This document shows positions 1-5,911 of a DNA stretch of 8,554 nt, in pieces. Numbering within the stretch: the first letter of the stretch is position 1; each line of letters opens with the position of its first letter. Source of the stretch: Clostridia bacterium (GTDB lineage: Bacteria > Bacillota_A > Clostridia > Lachnospirales > Cellulosilyticaceae); contig JARBTY010000128.1 in the NCBI GenBank assembly GCA_029239935.1, positions 1 to 8,554 of the forward strand, written 5' to 3'. Below the pieces are notes generated by a model that was not told where the DNA came from, did no database searches, and saw only the letters and a list, made by a program, of their open reading frames with translations. A program made the position numbers and the translations under genes.

Positions 1-2223
1 GTATATAATCAAGAGCTCAAAAAAGAGGAAGATTACCTTAAATCAGTAATAGATTTTTTGGAACAGGAAATACAAAAAGGTGAAGCACAAGTCAGCACAC
101 AAAAAAAGGACTTAGTCGCGCTCAGAAAAGAAATGTTTGCAGAAGGTATTCCGGCTGCAGATGATTACGAAAGGCATATAGAACTGGCACAGTATCAGTC
201 TATGGAACACATTGAAGCTTCTAAATATACGTATAAGCAGGCAAACCTCCAAAAATATAAAAAAATAATTGAGAAACCGTATTTTGGGCGTTTTGATTTT
301 AAAGAACAGGGAGAAGAAGAAGAGGCTATTTATATAGGTTACCATAATGTCATGAGGGATGATACTTATGAGGTCATGGTGTATGACTGGCGTGCCTCCA
401 TTGCAGGAATGTTTTATAGAAGTGAGATAGGCCAAACAAGTTATACGGCGCCTGGGGGAGAGATGAAAGGGGAGGTGCTTCTTAAAAGACAATATGAAAT
501 TGTTAAACGTCAATTAAAATATTTCTTTGATGCAAGTGTCACCATTACAGATGAACTGTTGCAGCAGGCCTTGGGTCAAAATGCCTCCAGCCATATGAAA
601 AATATTGTAGAGACTATCCAGAAAGAACAGGATCAAATTATTAGGGATAAAGACAATGATCTTCTCATAGTCCAAGGGGTGGCCGGGAGCGGCAAAACTT
701 CTATAGCAATGCACAGGGTCGCTTTTTTGCTTTATGACCGGATGAGTGAAGGCCTTAGTCACAACAATATTATGATTATCTCACCTAATAATTTGTTTGG
801 AGAATACATTTCAAATGTGCTCCCAGAGCTTGGTGAACAAAATGTGTTACATATCACTATAGAAAGTATTTTTGAAAAGTACTTTGGGCAGAGCGTAGGG
901 ATGCGGCATCGCAGCAGTCAGCTGGAATATATGATGACAAGCAGACGCAGGCAGGCTATTAGAAGGACCATTGCTTTTAAAGGCTCCGAAACTTTTATTA
1001 AGCTGCTGGATTACCTGGTAGATCATTTTGAAAAACATCTTATCCCCTTTCAAGATGTAATGTATGATGGCAAGGTGGTCGAAACCAAAGAAAAACTCAA
1101 ACAAGAATTTTTAGATAACAGTATTAAAATGTCTATTGGAAAACGTTTAGATCGGATGGAACGTATTATACTGGAAAAATTAAAACCGCTAGAAAGAGAA
1201 AAACAAAAAGAAATCCAAAAAGAACTAGAGAAACAAGGGGGATATGAGTACCAAGAAGAACAGGAGGCAAGGAATCGGGCAGGAATTTATAGACAAAAGG
1301 CATTAGAGGGTATTAGCGGATTTGTTAAAGTAGATGTTATAAGACTCTACAAGAGACTTTTTTCTGATAAAGGACTTTTTAAGCAGCTCACTCAAGATTT
1401 AGAAATGCCAAAAGAAATAGACTCGATTCTGTTTCATACCCAAAAAGCTTTAAAAGGTGAAATCTTGCCGTATGAAGATGGGGTAGCGCTTCTTTATCTC
1501 AAACTAAAGATACAGGGAGAGTGTTTGTATCCTCAAATCAAACAGGTACTCATTGATGAGGCGCAGGACTATTACCCTATGCATTATAAGGTGTTTAAGG
1601 AAATTTTTAAAGAAGCTCAATACACCGTATTGGGTGATATTGGCCAAAGCATAGAAAAAGAGGCGACAGAGACACTTTATGATGAAATAGTCCGTATCAT
1701 AGCCCCCAAGAAAGCACTTAAACTAAAGCTTACCAAAAGCTATCGCTCGTCTTATGAAATCAGCGTGTTTAGTCAAAAACTGAGGGAGGGAACAGGAGCT
1801 CAGATTGCTTTTGAAAGACATGACGAACTGCCACAGCTGGTGCAGAAGGACTCCGCAGAGGCTCTTAACCAGTGGGTGGTTAGTCAGGTAAAACAGTATG
1901 AGCAGCAAGGCTTTAGTACTACGGCCGTTATCTGCAAATCTCAAAAGGAAGTAAAAGAGGTATACCATGCCCTAAGTCAAAAGATAGCACTTCACGCTGT
2001 GGACCAGCAAGATGCCCTGCTCCAAAAAGGAGTCAATATTATGCCTGTTTATATGGCAAAAGGATTAGAATATGACACGGTTATCGTTTACGATGTAAGT
2101 GCAAAAAAATATCATGAGACAGAAGATAAACAACTGCTTTATATTGCTTGTACAAGGGCACTCCACAGACTGTCACTTGGTTGTATAGGGGAAATCAGCC
2201 CTTATCTTACGTTTAATCCATGA
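1..2223 (+). CDS. helD: HelD-like superfamily 1 helicase / RNA polymerase recycling factor, 5'-truncated by window edge
   Basis: The reading frame is open from base 1 to the TGA at 2221-2223 (740 codons). No stop precedes it, so the true start lies upstream. TTG at 58 is a poor start because no ribosome site precedes it and the helical N-terminus continues to its left. Numbering from the first in-window codon, I see an N-terminal coiled-coil rich in Glu/Lys/Gln (about 1-60) and the HelD signature region with DWRA at 129-132. Walker A is GVAGSGKT (226-233, Lys232) and motif II is DEAQD (519-523). Motif IV is SYRSS (580-584), motif V is AKGLEYD (686-692) and motif VI is YIACTRA (714-720). All UvrD/Rep-type ATPase motifs are intact. 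Family knowledge: Bacillota HelD (about 770 residues in Bacillus subtilis) binds RNA polymerase and uses ATP to release stalled enzyme from nucleic acid. Only roughly 10-35 residues should be missing here. A terminator separates it from the downstream PBP operon. A generic UvrD-like helicase is less likely given the DWRA block and the N-terminal coil. Confidence 0.93.
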   Translation, partial: VYNQELKKEEDYLKSVIDFLEQEIQKGEAQVSTQKKDLVALRKEMFAEGIPAADDYERHIELAQYQSMEHIEASKYTYKQANLQKYKKIIEKPYFGRFDFKEQGEEEEAIYIGYHNVMRDDTYEVMVYDWRASIAGMFYRSEIGQTSYTAPGGEMKGEVLLKRQYEIVKRQLKYFFDASVTITDELLQQALGQNASSHMKNIVETIQKEQDQIIRDKDNDLLIVQGVAGSGKTSIAMHRVAFLLYDRMSEGLSHNNIMIISPNNLFGEYISNVLPELGEQNVLHITIESIFEKYFGQSVGMRHRSSQLEYMMTSRRRQAIRRTIAFKGSETFIKLLDYLVDHFEKHLIPFQDVMYDGKVVETKEKLKQEFLDNSIKMSIGKRLDRMERIILEKLKPLEREKQKEIQKELEKQGGYEYQEEQEARNRAGIYRQKALEGISGFVKVDVIRLYKRLFSDKGLFKQLTQDLEMPKEIDSILFHTQKALKGEILPYEDGVALLYLKLKIQGECLYPQIKQVLIDEAQDYYPMHYKVFKEIFKEAQYTVLGDIGQSIEKEATETLYDEIVRIIAPKKALKLKLTKSYRSSYEISVFSQKLREGTGAQIAFERHDELPQLVQKDSAEALNQWVVSQVKQYEQQGFSTTAVICKSQKEVKEVYHALSQKIALHAVDQQDALLQKGVNIMPVYMAKGLEYDTVIVYDVSAKKYHETEDKQLLYIACTRALHRLSLGCIGEISPYLTFNP

Positions 2224-2260
2224 GATATAACAATTTCTAACTAAATAAAATCCGATAATC

Positions 2261-2295
2261 AAAAAACCAGAAGATTCAATGTCTTTTGGTTTTTT
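2261..2295 (+). terminator. Rho-independent terminator of helD
   Basis: A 14-bp stem joins 2261-2274 to 2282-2295 with a 7-nt loop. The stem has one G-T wobble, and its outer six pairs are A-T, so the right arm ends in the run of six T typical of intrinsic terminators. It lies 37 bp after the helD stop and just before the next promoter. The mirrored A-tract would let it work in either direction, but no minus-strand gene ends here. Confidence 0.85.
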
Positions 2296-2309
2296 GTTGT
2301 ATAAAAAAC

Positions 2310-2338
2310 TTGACTATTAAATCTTACAAGTGTAATAT
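2310..2338 (+). promoter_or_regulatory. Sigma-A-type promoter of the PBP operon
   Basis: A -35 box TTGACT (2310-2315) is followed by a 17-bp spacer and a -10 box TAATAT (2333-2338). Each box is close to consensus and the spacing is optimal. The expected transcription start is near 2345, giving a leader of about 50 nt before the ATG at 2395. The -10 element overlaps the first operator-like dyad (2324-2335) and the second dyad (2349-2360) lies just after the predicted start. A repressor bound there would block polymerase. The promoter is inferred from sequence only. Confidence 0.75.
2324..2335. promoter_or_regulatory. BlaI/MecI-type operator, site 1 (overlaps -10)
   Basis: The sequence TTACAAGTGTAA has the TTACA-NN-TGTAA form. 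It matches the core TACA-NN-TGTA dyad recognised by the penicillinase repressors BlaI and MecI of staphylococci and Bacillus licheniformis. It covers the end of the promoter spacer and the first three bases of the -10 box, as in the bla and mec control regions. The match is to a remembered consensus; the repressor gene is not in the window. Another winged-helix repressor with a similar site is possible. Confidence 0.72.
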
Positions 2339-2348
2339 AAAAAATATA

Positions 2349-2360
2349 TTACACTTGTAA
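2349..2360. promoter_or_regulatory. BlaI/MecI-type operator, site 2 (just after +1)
   Basis: The sequence TTACACTTGTAA is the reverse complement of site 1 and again has the TTACA-NN-TGTAA form. Its centre lies 25 bp from that of site 1, which would suit two repressor dimers binding side by side. It lies a few bases beyond the predicted transcription start. Paired operators are usual for bla/mec systems, which strengthens the reading of site 1. Confidence 0.7.
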
Positions 2361-2381
2361 GATTTAATAAAAAAGACAGAT

Positions 2382-2388
2382 AAGGTGG
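2382..2388 (+). promoter_or_regulatory. Ribosome binding site fixing the start of the PBP2-like gene
   Basis: AAGGTGG lies 6 nt before the ATG at 2395 and closely matches the anti-Shine-Dalgarno complement. The protein from this ATG begins with a short charged stretch and then a single membrane anchor, as expected for a class B PBP. No other start is needed. Confidence 0.85.
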
Positions 2389-2394
2389 CAGGAT

Positions 2395-4905
2395 ATGTTT
2401 GAAAAAATACACGACAGGTTTAAAAAACTTGTTCAAAATAGAATGGTTATATTATTTATTATTATTTTAGGGCTTTTCAGTATCCTTTTAGTAAGGCTCT
2501 ATAGACTGCAGATTATAGAACAAGAACAGCACCAGTCGGCTATAAGCATGACAACAATAAGGACGCTTCCTATCTCAGCACTAAGGGGAGAAATCTATGA
2601 TAGGCTTGGACGACCTTTAGCGGTTAATCGGACGGCTTTCCGTGTGAAAATGGATCTGAGTGTTCCTGTAAGAAACTTAAATGAAGTCATACAAGATATT
2701 ATTGAAGTGTTTGAAGAAAATGGTGAAGTCTATTCAGATACATTTCCAATTTCAAAAAGTGAGCCCTTTGAATTTGATTTTAGTTCGCCAGCAGCTAAAA
2801 AAAGATGGGAGGAGGATATGGGATTAAAAGAGGCACAGAGAGAAAATAATGCATCAGAGCTGATTGCATATTTTAGAAGATATTTTGCAATTCCTACAGA
2901 ACTTTCGGCTACAGAAGCAAGAAATCTCATAGCGATGCGAGCAGAGATTTTTCTCCAAAGATATAGGCAATATCAATCCATTACCTTAGCAGAAGATATC
3001 GCGGCTCAGACAACGGCGGTGATAGAAGAACAGCATGAAAGGTTTCCAGGGATCTACATAGAGGCCTATGCAAAGAGATACTACCCAGAAGGAGAAACTT
3101 TTTCTCATATTTTAGGGTATATCGGTTCAATTAATGAAAAGGAATTAAGTGAGTTTTCACCTTACGGTTATACAAACACAGACTTAGTTGGCAAGCTAGG
3201 TATTGAAAAAGCTTACGAACTTATTTTAAACGGAAAAAAAGGCGAGGAGCGTATTGAAGTGGATGCCAGAGGAAAGAGAGTCAAAAGTGTACAAGTTGAC
3301 GCACCCACAAAAGGTGGCAATGTATATCTTACACTGGATAGCGAACTCCAAAAAAAGACATTTGAAGTTTTGAGAGAAAATTTAAAAGAACTTTTGATTC
3401 AAAAATTGGATTCAGGAGAAGTAACATTTCATCAGGTTCTTCAGTCTTTAACAGCAAGTAATAAGCTTTCAGTGAAAAATATAATGGCAGCAGAAGAGGG
3501 GACGGTTCAAAGTGACTTAAAATATTTTGTCCTAAGCAAACTGCCTGCTGGAGATGAAGAGGGTGCAGGTTCTATTGAACAAGCTAAAAAAGTGATTATA
3601 GAAGGGATTGCTACACAGGCAATCCAACCAAGGGAAATTGTATTTTGCCTGATAGAACAAAAGGTTATAAGCTGTAATGAGGAACAACGAGCAGCACTTC
3701 GAAAGGGCAATATCTCGCCCTATCAATTGATAAGAGAAAAAATAGTATCAGGTGAAATAAGTCCAAGTGATACAAATCTTGATCCTTCCACAGGGTCAGC
3801 GGCAGTAGTGGATATTCATTCTGGGGATGTATTAGCACTTGTAAGTTATCCTTCCTATGACAATAATAGGCTTGTTAATACATTTGACAATACTTATTAT
3901 CAAAGATTACTAGATGATCCGACTACCCCCCTTATCAATCGCCCATTGATGGAAAGAAAAGCACCAGGATCAGTACTGAAGATGATCACAGCAGTTGCAG
4001 GTTTGGAATCTGGGGCAATTCATAGAGATACAAAAATTCAGGATGTGGGGATTTATCAAAAAGCAGGCATGCCATTTGCAAAATGTCTGATCTATTCAAG
4101 GTATGGAGGAACCCATGGGAGCATAAATGTCGCTGAGGCACTGGAAGTATCCTGTAACTATTTTTTCTATGAAACACTCTATAGAATGGGAAATGAAGCA
4201 GAAGGAACGACTTTAAAAGGGGTTACAACTTTTAATGAGTATATGAAGAAGTTTGGTTTAGGCACGTATTCAGGTATACAAATTGAAGAATTAAGGCCTA
4301 AAATAGCTTCGCCGGAAGCCAAAAAAGACTTAGTAGAAGCCCTTAATAAAAATGCAACCCTTAGTCAGAAAAAATGGATGGATGGCGATTCTATAAGGAG
4401 TGCGATTGGACAGTCTTATAATAGTTTTTCAGTCATGCACATTGCCAAATATATCGCTACATTGGCAAATGGTGAGACAAGGTATCGAACTAATTTAATT
4501 AAAGGCATCCGGGGTGATGGGGATACGGTTATGACACCAACGCAGCCAGTAGTAGAAGAGGAACTTCGTATTGCCCCCGAAACATTACAGTCTGTGCGTG
4601 AGGGGATGCTGAGTGTTACGATGGGGAGCCGAGGGACACTCAGACAATTTTTCAAAGATTTTCCCATACAGGTAGCTGCAAAAACAGGAACAGCAGAAGA
4701 AGCAAATAGCAGACCTTCTCATACATGGTTTGCAGGATTTGCACCGTATGAACAGCCGCAAATAGCGGTTGTCATCATGATTCCTTTTGGGGAGAGTACA
4801 TCGGGTCCAGCTACTGTAATGGCCAAAGAAATCATGGAGGAGTATTTTGGGCTATACAAACAATCTGGTGGCAAACTGATTAATACGAATGATTTTGTAA
4901 ACTGA
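2395..4905 (+). CDS. PBP2-like class B penicillin-binding protein (D,D-transpeptidase)
   Basis: This 836-residue protein has one N-terminal membrane anchor (about 17-36). The PBP dimerisation/pedestal region begins with RGEIYDR (64-70). The transpeptidase domain (about 467-830) carries all three catalytic motifs: SVLK (Ser526 nucleophile, Lys529), SCN (586-588) and KTGTA (763-767). It should cross-link peptidoglycan stem peptides outside the membrane, and as a class B enzyme it needs a partner glycosyltransferase such as RodA, absent here. About 130 extra, largely helical residues (roughly 330-462) sit between the LTLDSELQ strand and GSAAVVD. I recall similar inserts in clostridial PBP2 proteins, so this is probably lineage-typical. 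Two differences stand out. The usual STFK is SVLK, and the Cys expected in the C-x-G segment after the nucleophile is replaced (DVG, 550-552) while Cys564 and His574 remain. It is first in a three-gene operon behind a BlaI-like operator. The family call is firm; housekeeping versus resistance role is inferred. Confidence 0.93.
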   Translation: MFEKIHDRFKKLVQNRMVILFIIILGLFSILLVRLYRLQIIEQEQHQSAISMTTIRTLPISALRGEIYDRLGRPLAVNRTAFRVKMDLSVPVRNLNEVIQDIIEVFEENGEVYSDTFPISKSEPFEFDFSSPAAKKRWEEDMGLKEAQRENNASELIAYFRRYFAIPTELSATEARNLIAMRAEIFLQRYRQYQSITLAEDIAAQTTAVIEEQHERFPGIYIEAYAKRYYPEGETFSHILGYIGSINEKELSEFSPYGYTNTDLVGKLGIEKAYELILNGKKGEERIEVDARGKRVKSVQVDAPTKGGNVYLTLDSELQKKTFEVLRENLKELLIQKLDSGEVTFHQVLQSLTASNKLSVKNIMAAEEGTVQSDLKYFVLSKLPAGDEEGAGSIEQAKKVIIEGIATQAIQPREIVFCLIEQKVISCNEEQRAALRKGNISPYQLIREKIVSGEISPSDTNLDPSTGSAAVVDIHSGDVLALVSYPSYDNNRLVNTFDNTYYQRLLDDPTTPLINRPLMERKAPGSVLKMITAVAGLESGAIHRDTKIQDVGIYQKAGMPFAKCLIYSRYGGTHGSINVAEALEVSCNYFFYETLYRMGNEAEGTTLKGVTTFNEYMKKFGLGTYSGIQIEELRPKIASPEAKKDLVEALNKNATLSQKKWMDGDSIRSAIGQSYNSFSVMHIAKYIATLANGETRYRTNLIKGIRGDGDTVMTPTQPVVEEELRIAPETLQSVREGMLSVTMGSRGTLRQFFKDFPIQVAAKTGTAEEANSRPSHTWFAGFAPYEQPQIAVVIMIPFGESTSGPATVMAKEIMEEYFGLYKQSGGKLINTNDFVN

Positions 4906-4919
4906 GAAAAGAGGAAGAG

Positions 4920-5897
4920 ATGAAAAAATTATTATTTTTAATAGTATGTGTTATTAGTTTGGCAGGATGCAGTCATTTAGATGAAGAGCGATTGCCGGAT
5001 AATGGGAAGGAGCAAACGGTTTATCAGCTCATTGAGCAAGGAGATGAGATAGAGTATTTAGAGGATAGTTTGAAAAAGGAAGTACTTCATCTACGTGCCT
5101 TGTGGAAAGTTTTTGATCAGGCTAGACGAGGGGATAGAGACCCAACCAATGATTTTAAGAACTCTCAATATCTTTTGGAATTGAAAACCTTTTTAAGCAA
5201 AAGAGAAAGTTTAGCTTTATCAGCAAGGCAGCTAGGGGTGCTTTTAGATCAGGCAGATTATTATTCAGTTGATAAAATGATGACATTAGGAGACAAAACT
5301 TTGCACATGAGGGTGATAGGCTATAATTTGAATTTTTATGAACAAGTGATGACAGATGTCCCAGGGATAAAAAATAAATGGATTTTTATACAGTGCTGGG
5401 ATGAGGAGGCGTTTTATTTCTCAACATTATCTGATGGGGATATACACTATTTCATGGATTTTATGCCATTAGAAATCAATCATAAGCTGCATATTTTAAT
5501 TACTGGAGAGGCATCTTTGTATTATCCATATCCCGCTTTTGTATGGGCATTTAGTTTGGAAGAAAAAGGGTTTTATCCAAGTGAAATATTTGACAGGCAC
5601 CCTCACGAAAGCAAAACGTATAGCGTATATAGTCACGCCATATTCGGCCATTCCTTATATGATACAAAATGGATGGTTCATACAAATGGTTCCTATTTAT
5701 TTGCAGAGAAGGGTAAAATGGACGGGGATAACCGCATCAGCTTGATCAAGATAACATGTGAAGTAGATGAGGAGCAAAAGATAATTACATTTATTAGCCA
5801 TGACATGGAAGGGGAAAAAACATTCATTCGGCTTGCTTTAATAAAAGGAATTTTCAAAGTTGAAACAGATGATAACACCGCCTTATCTCATGAATAA
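4920..5897 (+). CDS. Secreted lipoprotein of unknown function, between two PBP genes
   Basis: This 325-residue protein starts with Lys2-Lys3, a hydrophobic stretch and a lipobox LAGC (14-17). It should be cleaved before Cys17, lipidated and anchored on the outer face of the membrane. After a polar linker comes a charged, probably helical part (about 30-115). A probably beta-rich part follows (about 120-315), with aromatic clusters such as those starting at Trp154 (WIFIQCW) and Tyr201 (YYPYPAFVW). I recognise no family and see no catalytic motif. An AGAGGAAG-like ribosome site lies just before the ATG, and the gene starts 14 bp after the upstream PBP stop and ends 14 bp before the next PBP start. 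It is therefore almost certainly co-transcribed and probably works with the transpeptidases outside the cell. A PBP activator, scaffold or antibiotic-binding decoy are all possible; none is shown by the sequence. Confidence 0.85.
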   Translation: MKKLLFLIVCVISLAGCSHLDEERLPDNGKEQTVYQLIEQGDEIEYLEDSLKKEVLHLRALWKVFDQARRGDRDPTNDFKNSQYLLELKTFLSKRESLALSARQLGVLLDQADYYSVDKMMTLGDKTLHMRVIGYNLNFYEQVMTDVPGIKNKWIFIQCWDEEAFYFSTLSDGDIHYFMDFMPLEINHKLHILITGEASLYYPYPAFVWAFSLEEKGFYPSEIFDRHPHESKTYSVYSHAIFGHSLYDTKWMVHTNGSYLFAEKGKMDGDNRISLIKITCEVDEEQKIITFISHDMEGEKTFIRLALIKGIFKVETDDNTALSHE

Positions 5898-5911
5898 AAT
5901 GGAGTACAAAA

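Larger units (their letters stand above)
2315..2369. repeat. Perfect 25-bp inverted repeat spanning the promoter
   Basis: Arms 2315-2339 and 2345-2369 are perfectly complementary and are separated by five A residues (2340-2344). No T-run follows the right arm, so it does not resemble a terminator. A transcript starting near 2345 would contain only the right arm and could not form the hairpin. The symmetry is therefore better explained as DNA-level operator architecture: each arm is itself built around a 12-bp palindrome-like dyad. Confidence 0.95.

Noticed and set aside
58..60. TTG as the start codon of helD
   Set aside because: The frame is open to the window edge, the coiled-coil N-terminus continues upstream, and no ribosome site precedes this codon.
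112..513. 133-codon minus-strand frame opposite helD
   Set aside because: It is antisense to a conserved helicase reading frame, has low-complexity Phe/Ile-rich translation, and has no start signals. Similar minus-strand frames elsewhere were rejected for the same reason.
2315..2369. Inverted repeat as a second terminator or a leader attenuator
   Set aside because: No T-run follows the right arm, and the predicted transcription start near 2345 leaves only one arm in the operon's own RNA. Only readthrough from helD would form the hairpin.
5539..5745. 68-codon plus-strand frame inside the lipoprotein gene
   Set aside because: It lies wholly within the lipoprotein gene in another frame, with no ribosome site and no recognisable protein features.
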